DNA of 64,000 bases from Crossaster papposus. Lineage: Eukaryota > Echinodermata > Asteroidea > Velatida > Solasteridae. Positions 35,505 through 46,646 of this stretch are shown here, in pieces; the stretch's first letter is position 1, and each line of letters starts with the position of its first letter. Made by a program: the position numbers and the translations under genes. A model generated the notes under the pieces. That model was not told the DNA's origin. It made no database searches and was given only the letters and a program-made list of their open reading frames with translations. The stretch spans positions 186,001 to 250,000 of the forward strand of contig JBAIAA010000253.1 in NCBI GenBank assembly GCA_037893245.1. Reading direction: 5' to 3'.

Positions 35505-36696
35505 TCCCAATGATGTATCCTACCTTTACATCCACCCATTCCTGGTAATTCAAGCAATTCCCAATGATGTATCCTACCTTCACATCCACCCATTCCTGAT
35601 AATTCAAGCGATTACCAATGGCGTATTCTATACCTTTACATCCACCCATTCCTGATAATTCAAGCAATTATCAATGGTGTATCCTACCTTCACATCCACT
35701 CATTCCTGATAATTCAAACGATTACCAATGGTGTATCCTACCTTCACATCCACCCATTCCTGATAATTCAAGCAATTACCAATGGTGTATCCTACCTTCA
35801 CATCCAACCATTCCTGATAATTCTAGCAATCACCAATGGTGTATCCTACCTTTACATTCACTTATTCCTGATAATTAAAGCAATTATCAATGGTGTATCC
35901 TAACTTTACATTCACTCATTCCTGATAATTCAAGCAATTACCAATGGTGTATCCTACCTTTACATTCACTCATTCCTGATAATTTAAGCAATTACCAATG
36001 GTGTCTCCTACCTTTACATCCACCTATTCCTGATAATTTAAGCAATTACCAATGGTGTATCCTACCTTTACATCGACCCATTCCTGATAATTCAAGCAAT
36101 GACCAATGGCATAATCCTACCTTTACACCTACCCATTCCTGATCATTCAAGCAACCACCAATGGTGTGTACTACCTTTACATTCACTCATTCCTGATAAT
36201 TCAAGCAATGGCCAATATCGTTATCCCACCTTCACTTCCACCCATTCCTGGTAATTCAAGCAATTACCAATGGTGTATCCTACCTTCACATCCACCCATT
36301 TCTGATAATTCAAGCAATTACCAATGGTGTATCCTACCTTTACATCCACCCATTCCTGATAATTCAAGCAATTACCAATTGTGTATTCTACCTTCACACC
36401 CACCCATTCCTGATAATTCAAGCAATCACCAATGGTGTATCCTACCTTTACACCCACCCATTCCTGATCATTCAAGCAATTACCAATGGTGTATCCTACC
36501 TTCACATCCACCCATTCCTGATAATTCAAGCAATCACCAATGGTTTATCCTACCTTTACATCCACCCATTCCTGATAATTCAAGCAATTTCCAATGGTGT
36601 ATCCTACCTTTACATCCACCCATTCCTGGTAATTCAAGCAATTCCCAATGATGTATCCTACCTTTACACCAACCCATTCCTGATAATTCAAGCAAT
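35495..36696. repeat. Higher-order repeat, copy 2 (period 1192 bp)
   Basis: This is the second copy of the multi-monomer block at 34303-35504, directly adjacent in the same orientation. Immediately after it, 36697-36920 repeats the five monomers starting at about 36424 with an offset of 270 bp (5 x 54). That is a further, smaller duplication. Confidence 0.9.
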
Positions 36697-36988
36697 CACC
36701 AATGGTGTATCCTACCTTTACACCCACCCATTCCTGATCATTCAAGCAATTACCAATGGTGTATCCTACCTTCACATCCACCCATTCCTGATAATTCAAG
36801 CAATCACCAATGGTTTATCCTACCTTTACATCCACCCATTCCTGATAATTCAAGCAATTTCCAATGGTGTATCCTACCTTTACATCCACCCATTCCTGGT
36901 AATTCAAGCAATTCCCAATGATGTATCCTACCTTCACATCCACCCATTCCTGATAATTTAAGCAATAAAATGGTGTATTTCACCTTTA

Positions 36989-37603
36989 AGTACAAGTATC
37001 CGTTGTAAGCAAACTATCAAGTGACGTACATTGAACATTAGTAAATACAAGAGTTCAGTCGAGGTCCCTTCTCTATGTTCCAAGGTATATGCCCGAGAAT
37101 GCGCAAAATGCAACTTGCTATTTTTAAGAAAAATAAACTTCCTTCGTGCATGTCGAGACCTGTACTCCACTCGCGTAGATGTTAGTCATTTTGTTTCGGC
37201 TCCCACACGTATAATTTTGTTTTAATTCTCGGGTGTGCAAAGAATCACATGAAATTTGGGGGATTCAGAAATGTCATAGGGATGTAGCATAATAGGCTAA
37301 ATACGAAACAAATGTACACAAATTAAGTTAAACAAACAACATATGTGTGAAATTTCTTAGAAATGTAAAGTAAATTGGAATCCGAAAGATGTATACTGCA
37401 GAGACATTCTAGTATCTATATACTGTGCAGTTTAATTTATAAACGTTTTAGAACGGCGGGGGTTTTCTCGAAATCTAAATCTTAGAATATTGTTTTCTTG
37501 AAAACCAAAAACATCCACAAACAGTCAGGTCAGTCGTCAAGCATCACTCTTTATACTTTGAGCAGCTTTCACTGATTCGACTGATACATGTATTCGCGTT
37601 TTT
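36989..37603. other. Non-repeat spacer right of the main array
   Basis: No element ends or exons were recognised. AT-rich from 37260. Confidence 0.4.
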
Positions 37604-37932
37604 GTATCACTGTGGAGACATGGCTTTTTTTCTCGTGTACAAAATGGTTAGAAAGTCGAGCACGTTTTTCAAAATGCTCCCACTCTAACCTCAATTATTT
37701 TCCTGGCTTGAAATTTCGACCCAATATACCCTATTTTATACCCTAACCCAAACACTAACCTTAACCCACATTCTAACCCTAGTTTTTGAGTAATTTAAGT
37801 ACAATCCAAAAATCTAATTCGTGAAATTCCTAATGGAGACCTATTCATCTATAGAAATTTCCCTTTAGAGACCTTTTCACTCCCATTGTCCCCGTTGTGT
37901 TTAAGTCTCCAGAGGGTACCGTATTTCGCACC
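37604..37932. mobile_element. Family F MITE
   Basis: GTATCACTGTGGAGACATGG to CAGAGGGTACCGTATTTCGC, 329 bp. The interior has ACCCTAACCCAAACACTAAC and TCATCTATAGAAATTTCCC. Confidence 0.9.
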
Positions 37933-38203
37933 AAATGCACAACTGACAAATACATGTAGTACGCCGTTGAAATAACTGCAGACATTATAACTTAGACTGG
38001 TCGATCACTCTTGGGTGAAGTCCTGATCACCAATGATATTAAACGCCCACCAATCATTGTAGTCGGATAACGCCGCCTTTTTCATTACGCATTTCTGACG
38101 CCTGTTGTAAATAACATTCGTTATAAAGATGGTCCCCCGGCACAGAAATGTCTGCGCTGCATTTCAAAATGTCTAATTTCATCAATTTTCCCCCATGTCA
38201 AGA

Positions 38204-38768
38204 TTAAAGTACGTAGTACACACCGTTTGTTTTTGCTGTAATTTTCGAAAATAGATGGGGTGATTCATATCGTATAGTAAATATTGTAACGCTGACCTAT
38301 TTAAAGTTTTGTGTTCATATAGAAGCTTGAAAAAATCTGAAAAGAGTGCTGTTCTTGCAGTCTGATTTCTTGACTTCCTTCAGACGAATTCAATAAATTG
38401 GGGGCATGAGTTTAAAAATAGTCAGGTTCTTCCTTACAACGATTGCCAGCGTTTGTATCACTGACCTCTATACATAGACAGATCATCCATTGTTTTTATT
38501 TTGAAGTCGGCATGCAGAGAAGGGCAACATGGCGGACCCACGAAGTCACTCTGTGAGCCAATGAAATGTCCAGGTGTAGAGTTCAGTTGGTTGGTAAATC
38601 CACTGACCTCTACAACTGGACATTTTATTGGCTCACAGCAGTGACGCCATGTTGCACTTCCAGTTCGCGCCGACTTCAAGTGTTAGCACAGCAGAATATG
38701 GACAATGATCCGTCCAGGTGTTGAGGTCAGAGGTTTGTATACGTTGTATGGTGTATACTACCTTTAAA
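38204..38768. mobile_element. Family T element with a nested MITE
   Basis: It shares GTTCATATAGAAGCTTGAAA, GTGCTGTTCTTGCAGTCTG and TTCCTTCAGACGAATTCAAT with 1841-2130. It ends GTATGGTGTATACTACCTTT, a family A/T-type terminus. The element at 38461-38730 interrupts it at GTTTGTATCA. Confidence 0.72.
38461..38730. mobile_element. MITE with CTGACCTC ends nested in family T
   Basis: CTGACCTCTATACATAGACA pairs with GTCCAGGTGTTGAGGTCAG. The inner arms TGAAGTCGGC, CAACATGGCG and GTGAGCCAATGAAATGTCCA are complemented at 38624-38680. Confidence 0.82.
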
Positions 38769-38937
38769 GATAACATATAACATTTTTATTTGTTGTTATT
38801 ATCTAAAATGGACGGATATTGGGGCGTGTTCAGTAGCCATTCAATACGCTTAGTGCACCTAAATGCTAACAAAAGAAAAACAGAACAAATAATTTTCTTG
38901 TATTTGTATAAATTTGCTGTGCGAAGTCTGGTTACCA

Positions 38938-39301
38938 CGGCCAATATTCATAAAAGCCTGCTAAGCCGAGCCTTGGCTGCTAAAATGGCCCCTAGTTGAC
39001 AGCTAAACCTATAGTTGGAAGCTAAGTGATATTCATAAAACTTTGCTGAGCTTAGTTGGTTGCTAAGTTAACTGCTAACATTAGAGTTGATCTGGGGTGT
39101 CTCTAAGTCACTAGCTGACAACTTGCCTGATGTCTCAGCTGCGTGCTTAAAATATCTAGCTGTCGACCAGCTGGTAACATTCTTAGGCAAGGTTTTATGA
39201 ATACAAAATTAGTTGGTAACCGCGGAGCAGCAAATTACGGATTTAGCGGGCTGCTAGTGGCTGCTAATAAGTTAGCAGGTTTCTATGATGAATATCGGCC
39301 C
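38938..39301. mobile_element. MITE with GGCCAATATTCATAA ends
   Basis: CGGCCAATATTCATAAAAGC with CTGCTAAGCC pairs with GGTTTCTATGATGAATATCG at the right, plus GCTAATAAGTTAGCAG. The interior holds repeated GCTAAG and TTAGTTGG words. Confidence 0.8.
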
Positions 39302-39418
39302 AGCTGTAGCAATGTGCATGTTCCACAAACACCGAGTCAGGAGATATATATATCTTACATGTCAAATTATTTAGAAAATAATTCTATATCTGGACATCAG
39401 ATTTTGTCATGCTGAGGT

Positions 39419-39739
39419 TTAAGCTTTACAACAAAGGATCTGACACTTAAATTTTGGAAGTTGGAGAACACTGTTTAGGAAAGTGAAACCTTCCAGTTGT
39501 TCCTTAACAAGGTTTTGTTCTGTTGCAGTCTTACATTTTTGTGTGACACAGGCTGAAGAAGACAATTGTAACATCTTCCAATTTGCTCCATGGTCTCCGA
39601 TTGTACTAGTGGTTTCACTATTAGCCTGCCCATTTGACTTATTTGTGAGTTCCCATTCATTTGTCCCCACATCACAGCTCTTGGTGTGTTTTTGTAAAGA
39701 CCCAGTGGTCACTGAATCCTCCCCACTATAACCAGTCAT
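39419..39739 (-). CDS. Unrecognised 106-residue open frame, possible decayed exon
   Basis: This minus-strand frame from ATG to TAA lies in a non-repeat island between two MITEs (38938-39301 and 39939-40214). Its composition is protein-like: mixed hydrophilic residues, several Cys, Trp and Gly, no low-complexity runs. Just upstream an ATG in another frame opens MSEVPQETPSQ and stops on the TGA that overlaps the start of the long frame. That would fit a one-base frameshift in a decayed coding segment. No domain is recognised and no clear splice sites were found. It may be a gene relic or a chance frame. Confidence 0.22.
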   Translation of the reverse strand: MTGYSGEDSVTTGSLQKHTKSCDVGTNEWELTNKSNGQANSETTSTIGDHGANWKMLQLSSSACVTQKCKTATEQNLVKEQLEGFTFLNSVLQLPKFKCQILCCKA

Positions 39740-39938
39740 TGAGAGGGCGTTTCTTGTGGCACCTCACTCATTCCTTTTTTGCTGGTATGATTGTGAGCTG
39801 GATGAGAACTTCCGGTGAAATCAAATAATCGGTATTCGGTTTGAATTTTGTTTAGGATAACCGGATTTCGAAATCTCCGATTTCTCCCACCACTAGTTAC
39901 AATACACAAAATGATTAGCCTAGGAAATGTTAATATAC

Positions 39939-40214
39939 CTCCAAATAGGCACTTGGGGAGACAATCCCATAGAGATGTACACAGACTTAAAACAGTCCTA
40001 ACTTGTTTACCCTAACCCTTTTCTCTAAGATCTTCGAGATTTATGCTATTTAGACCAAAATCTGTCGTTCTAGGACAAAAATAACTCCCAAATGTCGTTT
40101 TGTTAGGGTAGCTAGACCTTTAGGAAGACACTGAAATGTCTCCCTAAGTGCCACTGTCTCAATGTTACCTAAAAGCTTATGCTAATTTGTCTCCCCATGT
40201 GCCTATTTGGAAGA
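39939..40214. mobile_element. Family E MITE
   Basis: CTCCAAATAGGCACTTGGGG and CCCCATGTGCCTATTTGGAA, inverse orientation to 29742. The flank GAATTCAACTAAC equals the complement of the flank at 25951-25963, so the true end may extend that far. Confidence 0.92.
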
Positions 40215-40404
40215 ATTCAACTAACAGGTAAACCATTATGAGGCAAGATAATTAAGGCAGAGGTCCCTGGCTCAACTCTTTTGTGTTGGTCATTGTGTTC
40301 CCGGAATCTCAGGAATTATTTTCAGTTATTTGGGGGTATGTTGGATAACAACAGTCTAGTATAGGATGTAGGGACAAAAACAAAAAGAGGGGGTCCGCTT
40401 TGCC

Positions 40405-40788
40405 TTAAAGGTAGGATACACCATTTGCAGATATCGAAAATATATATTTACTACCGAGTTATTAAGAGATATCTTACTCATTTAAAAGTAAATAATGATT
40501 CTAGGCATTCAGCAAAATGATTGCGCTAGATATCCTGTAATTATTCCAAACAATAGAGTTTTATAAAGACAAATTGGCAATCGCCGGCCGGCGATCGCGA
40601 AAAACATAAGAATAACTGCTCGACGCCGGTTAAAAACGAACGCCGTTTTTCGTGCTTTTCTCGGCATCCATGATTGTAAAACTTCGGGCAGGTCAGTTAA
40701 ATGATATTTACTATAAAATACAATTACCCTACAAATCTACACATTCATGATAATTCAAGCAATTACCAATGGTGTATCCTACCTTTAA
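40405..40788. mobile_element. Family A MITE, complete
   Basis: A 384-bp copy bordered by TTAA with intact TTAAAGGTAGGATACACC ends. The central CAATCGCCGGCCGGCGATCGC palindrome is at about 40579-40599. Confidence 0.94.
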
Positions 40789-42663
40789 GTTGTCCCATAA
40801 CACTATGGGTGTAAAGTTAAACATAAGGTTAGACATGAAAATATACCCAGCACGATTCAATATAAATTATTGTTTGTTTATCTTGCTTCATGTTGGGCAT
40901 ATATTGTAATGGTAAACACGGGAAATTGTAATTACATTCCCGAGTGTTTAGACTCACCGGTGGGGTATCCCTCGGGGGTTTCTACGCAACTGGCTGGGCG
41001 ATCTGTTGTTGCGATCATCAAAATGAAAGACTGATCGAGGAAATGCCTTCTGACAGGATGTAGTAATAATAACTTATGTCCGGAGCCGGATACTGTAGAA
41101 TAATAGTTGGCCTGACAACTAGTAACGGGTGACCTGGAGGGCTAGGATGCCGAGCGGGTGGTGCCTTTTTTCAGTGGCCCGGTCTGAAGATCAATGACGA
41201 CCTGACTCAATAGATCGATGACCAGCACAGATTACTTGGCGAGACTCTCTGTGATACTGGTAATGTCGCTGCAAAGGAGTTCACTAACAGTTTGCATATA
41301 CTATATAGAGATGGCGTGCGGCTCACACTGAGTCAAGACCCCAGACGGTGCCGATAAACTGACTGCGTTGCCGGTAGGAAATCATACAACTGTTGTATAT
41401 CGGCGCTGCGTGCAGACCTCCGGCAGTGATGACCAATGATAAGGAAAAGGTAGATATGTGAACTGTTATAATATATTCGAGGTGGCGATCCAGCTGGCAA
41501 TCAAGCTGATTGACTATAGTCAGAGTCGATGCCAGCAAAATAAATCACAGTAGATACGAACTGCAGTCGAGAACAAATGCAATCCAATAAACGAAGAGGG
41601 TTGGAGAAAGACAACACAAGTCGTAGAGCTAGCCCGAGGAAGACGTTTATTTACAATCCCGGTATCCGTCTGGAAAATGTAATTAAATTGTCCCTTTTCT
41701 TCCCTTCGGTAGAGAATCACAATTAGGCCGAAGTGCCGGCACAGAAATCTCGAAGGAAGACGCAGTGTGCAATATAACACGTACGCTGTTTAATCATAGA
41801 GCAAGGAACAGTTTAATTTAGATAATCTAGCTGGCTAAAACTAGTTTAGATTAATATTTGGTTCAATTTAATTGTTCTTCTCTCAAGCTCTTTAATGGCT
41901 TAAATCTGTCCAAACAAGAGCTAGGAATTACACACCAAGTCCGATATCTTATAACAACTCACTGAAAATAGGATGCCGGTGTTCACTTGCAACAAGCATG
42001 CCACTTGCCAGAAGTCAGAAGTACGTGCGTAAGTACGCCGAGCTGGTGGTACATTCAGTAACAATCCTCGCCCGCCAAAATCACCGTAAGCTCATACAGC
42101 GGACAGCGCGCCGCGACGTTGCAGCCAATGCATGCCCACAATGTACGGGTGGGAAACTTGCACTAAACACGGGTATAAACTCCAGCAAATGACATCAAAG
42201 TCTCCTTTAATTACACTCTGCCGAGGTGCACTAAAATGAGCTTGCAATTAGTCCTTCTTGGTGCAGAAAAAAATACGCTGGAATCTACATCCTCCGAGCT
42301 CAGATCCGAGTCAACAAGTCAGTCGATCAACATGTGACACTGGACCAAAAGTGCGTTTTGGTTTCGGCAGAGTGGCTGTTGTATTTTATGCTCACGCGCA
42401 CGCTGCGTGCACCGCGTAAGTAACAGTGACTCGTCGTGCCTAATTACAGCCAGTCAGTGACAGCACAATTTGCCGAGGGGAGTAAGAGCGGATGATGCAC
42501 GCATTGCGGTGGCCGCCTGCGAACGATACCCGCGCAAAGTCAACAGGCAATGAAAAAGAAGTATACTACGGCTGTTCCGTGCCGGCCGGCGACAGTGGAG
42601 GCATCATTTTGTTTGTGCTTCGCGCGTGGTGTGCAAGATGGCCGTAATACTAATAACCGAAAA
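40789..42663. other. Longest repeat-poor interval, possible 5' gene region
   Basis: No MITE was recognised across about 1.9 kb, unusual here. 42340-42660 is GC- and CpG-richer (ACGCTGCGTGCACCGCGTAA, GTGCCGGCCGGCGACAGTGG) and ends CAAGATGGCC, a YY1-like motif around an ATG. That frame runs into a family E-like element after about 10 codons. Small frames at 41520-41780 (minus) and 41998-42192 (plus) are not recognised. A promoter is possible but no exon can be shown. Confidence 0.3.
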
Positions 42664-42933
42664 TGAGGCATTTGGGAGACATCTCCATAGAGACGTGCAC
42701 AACATTTTTCATACTTTATTGTAACCTAACCCGTTTTTACCTAGAGCTTTTTCCACTAAATTTCATATTTATGCATTTTGGACCCTACTCTATCAATCAA
42801 AAATATAAAAAAAACAAAAATATCGTTTTTTAAGGTAGCTGGGGAATTAGGGAGACACTAAAATGTCCCCCTAATTCCAATGTCTCCCAACTACCTAAAA
42901 AATTACGCTAAAATGTCTCCCGAAGGTGCTCAT
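42664..42933. mobile_element. Divergent family E relative
   Basis: GAGGCATTTGGGAGACATCT and ATGTCTCCCGAAGGTGCTC form imperfect inverted ends. The interior plan (TAACCTAACCCGTTTTTACC, AGGGAGACACTAAAATGTC) matches family E at low identity. Confidence 0.75.
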
Positions 42934-43861
42934 TGTAAATATAAATGAAACAACAATGACAGAAATTAGATCCTTGCTGAATCGTCTCACATTCTCCTTT
43001 TCTGTCGGCCCATGTCTCATGTTTGCTTACACGGTTTATGCACCCCTAAGTCATAGAGAACAGACATTTAGAGGCCTAAAATATTTTGAGCAATAGAAAA
43101 TAATACATCAAAACACGGAAGAGTCAAACGATAGATGTCTTACATCTTTGTAGATCATAACTGAATGACTGATCGTGTTGCAAATAACGAAGATTCTAAA
43201 TCCGGTGTGGAGACCTGAACACAATGAGGACACTTGGAGTGAAAAGGAGCGCCAACTGGGTATATTTATATAGATGAATAGAAGTTCCGGGGTTTCACGA
43301 AATAGATTCTTGAAGTTTAACTCAAAAATGTTTTTCCGTCGCAAAATGATCTTTCATAACCCCGACGTATTTATGCAGTTAGTTATTTCTCTCAATATCA
43401 AATGAAATAAAAATAATTGACGATTTGACCCAAAAAAAACAGTACCTCCATGAAATGTTCACACCAAGATGATTTCGCAAAGGTTATGATCATGGCAACA
43501 AGGAGAGGAAAGCCTCGTGGCCTTGCTTCGAGTCTGAGATTCTATACGACTTTTGTTAAGAAACCCCCCTCTGTGCCCGCCACCTCCTACAACGTTCATT
43601 GTTTACTTCAAGTTCGTCTTGATATCAACTTTATACCCCACGTGTCCCAACAACATTGGTTACACCTGAGTTTTGTCTACGCCATTAAGACTCCATGTGA
43701 CTCCGACCAGCATGTTAAGTAAATGTTCACAAGTAACATTATCGTTCCAAATTTGGTGTTCTAAAAACTAGATCAGAGGCCAAATACATGACTGCTCCGG
43801 AAAAAAAGACTTGTTATGGGTGCACAAAACGCTTGATGTAAAACTGTAGGGTCAGTGTCGA
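42934..43861. other. Non-repeat, with a family F fragment
   Basis: 43200-43330 is a family F fragment (GTGTGGAGACCTGAACACAA, TATAGATGAATAG). An open frame at 43450-43722 has no recognisable domain. Confidence 0.45.
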
Positions 43862-44180
43862 TCCGAAATCCGGGTACTCAAACTGACACTTTTCCTGGAT
43901 CAAACTGACACTTTTCAGGGTCAAACATACACTTTTCAGGGGTACAGGACACTTTTCTGAGTACTCAAACTGAAACTTTTCCCGGGTCAAACTGACACTT
44001 TTCAGGGTCAAACTGACACTTTTTCGGGTTAAAAAGACACTTTTCCGGGTCAAACTAGCACTTTTCCGGGCCAAACTAGTTTCCGGGTAATGCCGGTTAC
44101 AAAATGACGCTATACCGGGTCAAGATAACATTTTTTTCGGGTCGAAAATTTCACCTTTTCCCGGCCAAAATGAGACTTTT
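43862..44180. repeat. Impure 18-21 bp minisatellite
   Basis: Words such as GGGTCAAACTGACACTTTTC repeat about 14 times with length variation. Later units decay to CCGGGTCAAGATAACATTT. The minus strand gives a run of SLTRKSV-type repeats, a by-product of near 3n spacing. Confidence 0.85.
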
Positions 44181-44544
44181 CCGAGTAATAATCTTACTAT
44201 TTTGTTTGGGTCAACATGACGACATTTTGAACTAGAAAAGCGTCAGGCAAAATCGAACCCTGATTTGGGGTCTGGAGGATATGGTTATTTTATCGTGACG
44301 ATACGATATTTGCCCCCAAAAAATCGAAATCGCATACAATATTGTTTAATACATTTCAAAAAATCGTATTTCTAAAAGTACAGGTCTAAAAGCAGGGAAC
44401 CGGCATCTTTGTGCCCAATGCGCCTTTGGCCTTGATGAATAATAAACCTAGCCGGCCATGCGTGGTGTGGCATGGCATTTACCAACACAATGACGCGCGC
44501 ATCCTGAGGGGTGCCCTAGCCTAATTCAGGTCCCATTAAAAACA

Positions 44545-44855
44545 GTGTAAAATCAACAATGTTCAGGACCAAGTTTCATGCACACCGACATCACTGGGGT
44601 TTCTCAAACAACAATCAGATTATTGTCTTGGCCTTTATCTTTCTATTTCTTTTCAATTTTTTGTAGTTTAGCCAATTACATTTTTTAATATTCACACCAA
44701 AAGAAACTCACCTCCCGAAAAGTGATACTTCCCGAGCATGCAAGCAGCCATTTTACAAATGGCATCCCTCCACGTTCTAGGGCAATTAGAACCCATTTTT
44801 TTACCGTAAGTCTGCCCTCAGATTGAAGCTCAAAAACCAGGGAGTTGATCCCATG
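44545..44855. repeat. Family V dispersed repeat, inverted copy
   Basis: Inverted copy of 7735-8048 (CATCACTGGGGTTTCTCAAA, TCACCTCCCGAAAAGTGATA, GCTCAAAAACCAGGGAGTTG). Confidence 0.85.
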
Positions 44856-45208
44856 CTACATTGAGCTGACTGCGCGTGGCCTGATGACCCGGTTACCGGT
44901 GTGGTGTGCAATTTGTACTCAATGAACAGACTTCCGTCGCGCATGTATCAGTGTAACCAATCCTCGCAAACACGTGCGAGACTGAGCGCCACATCATGAC
45001 AAAGAGACCGGATTTATTAGAAGACCCGAATTCGTACAACACCGGCCCCTGCAGTAACATTGTGTCTGGGTGTGGGTATTTTGCAGAACACGTTCGTACT
45101 CCCGTATAAAGGGCTACTCACTCCGTTTAACAAAAGATAAATCTGGGAGACTGAAGGCCTATACGGCAAAAACAGTTTAGTAAATTTAAGCCAGGGCCTT
45201 TTTTTGCA

Positions 45209-45560
45209 AATTTTATCGCCATATCGGCGATATCGAGGGAAAAAAGGAACGTACATGTACGCTGCAACGTATTTGATTAACGATCATGGCGGTTTAACTT
45301 TGGCGGTGTTCGAAAGCTGTTTGAGCGTACCTTTTGCGAAATTTGTCATGCCTTAATTTTGTTTCCGATTTTATCGCCATATCGCGAGGGGGTTGGGGGG
45401 GGGGGGGTACGTACACCGCAACGTGTTTGATGGACGATCATGTCGGTACTTACAGAAAGCTTGGGGTGTTCGAAAGCTGTTCGAGCGTACTTTTGGCGAA
45501 ATGTTTTTTCATGCCTTAATTGTTTGCCAATTTTATCGCCATATCGGCGACGGATATCGC
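45209..45560. repeat. Tandem duplication, period about 162 bp
   Basis: TTTTATCGCCATATCG occurs at 45209, 45371 and 45532. GTGTTCGAAAGCTGTT with GAGCGTAC occurs at about 45307 and 45468, and ACGATCATG with CGG at about 45283 and 45445. A G-run (45393-45408) sits in the second unit. No gene is implied. Confidence 0.88.
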
Positions 45561-46401
45561 GGAGGGAAAAATCGACTACGAAAATAATTAATCGCCAGTC
45601 CCGATCAAGTGTAGAATCAGGTCTAGGCCTATATCCATACAGTCGATCTGGCGTAGTCGATCAATAATGTAGTATTTTGCTTGTTGCACTTCAATTCCGT
45701 AATTAATTTTTAAAGAAGCTCACTGAAGTTGGACCAAGGCTTTTTTCAAGGAGGGGTGGATCATCCTACAAACCCACATTTAGGTGAGGATTAAATCTGT
45801 ATGGGGCGGTATTACCTTATTATGTGAAAGTGCTTTTTCTTTATACCGCCTGTATAGTACACGTTGGCGGACACGTGAGCTGCTAATTTATATTTTTGAT
45901 GTAGGCTAATTTCAAATTTTATCGTGGTTATAAAATACCCCCCCCCCCCCCCCCCCAAACAAAAATACATTTACTTCCCCTTCCCTTTACAAAGTAATAG
46001 CGAAATATGTGTGCTTTCAGCTTTCAACCCAAATTACAATTACGTTCAATATCAGGCGTGGAATTTAAATTTACTTTAGTTCTGATATTACTACATGTAG
46101 TGACAAACCCAATTACATGTACAATGTACTCACTTTAAAAATGAAGGCTGCGTTGCGAAAACCGAAAGGCAGTTCTACACACTCTTTGGTATATTCAAGG
46201 AAAAGAGATCGGGCAAATTCCTAACTAGATTGGCAGACGTAGTTCTTCTTTGAAAGAAGTCTTTGGATAATTCAAACAATAGAAGAATTCCAAGTTGGTT
46301 AATGCAACTTCTCCAACTGTCAATAGAAAATTCCAGCGCTCAGACATGCTGAGGCAACGATTGTACATGTACTACGTTGAGTTCAACAGGTGCAAATACC
46401 C
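45561..46401. other. Non-repeat spacer with C homopolymer
   Basis: A run of about 17 C at 45940-45956, a likely sequencing and assembly hazard. Nothing else was recognised. Confidence 0.5.
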
Positions 46402-46646
46402 GGGGCAAATTTCATAGAGCTGCTAAGCACAACAATTTGCTTAGCATGACAATTTGTCCTTGGCAAAAACAAGGTTACAGACCAAATTTTCACCAGATCT
46501 TTATTGTTATGGATTGATAATCAGCTGGTTTTTTTTTGCTTAGCATGAAAAACCGGTTTCATTTTGGCTGGTAACCTGTTTTTAATGAGCAAGACTTTTT
46601 GAGCTAAGCAATTTTTGTTGCTTAGCAGCTCTATGAAATTGGGCCC
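46402..46646. mobile_element. Family D MITE
   Basis: CGGGGCAAATTTCATAGAGC and CTCTATGAAATTGGGCCCAG ends. Interior as 10717-10962. Confidence 0.92.

Larger units (their letters stand above)
33598..36988. repeat. Main 54-bp satellite array derived from a family A MITE end
   Basis: About 62 head-to-tail copies of a 54-bp unit occupy this interval. Each unit contains CCATTCCTGATAATTCAAG, then CAATTACCAATGGTGTATCC and TACCTTTACATCCA. The unit is almost exactly the last 54 bp of the dispersed family A element, ending in its terminal TACCTTTA. The array starts with a remnant of the opposite family A end (ATACACCATTTGCAAACA at about 33607) and ends in CACCTTTAAG. So it is one MITE whose interior was lost and whose end was amplified. 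Because 54 is a multiple of 3, stop-free frames run through it on both strands. They encode 18-residue repeats such as PIPDNSSNYQWCILPLHP. These are a by-product of the period, not evidence of a gene. Confidence 0.95.

Noticed and set aside
33600..36990. Regular repeat-spacer look suggesting a CRISPR array
   Set aside because: There are no unique spacers. The whole 54-bp unit repeats, and the genome is eukaryotic.
33578..36995. Long repetitive open frames on both strands (PIPDNSSNYQW-type repeats)
   Set aside because: They come from the 54-bp period being a multiple of 3. Frames are open on both strands at once, and there is no start or splice context, so no protein is inferred.
1540..37780. 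TTAGGG/CCCTAA words suggesting interstitial telomere repeats
   Set aside because: They are one or two units only, at fixed places inside families F, E and U.
43814..44074. SLTRKSV-repeat peptide on the minus strand
   Set aside because: By-product of a 18-21 bp minisatellite with a variable period. No supporting gene signals.
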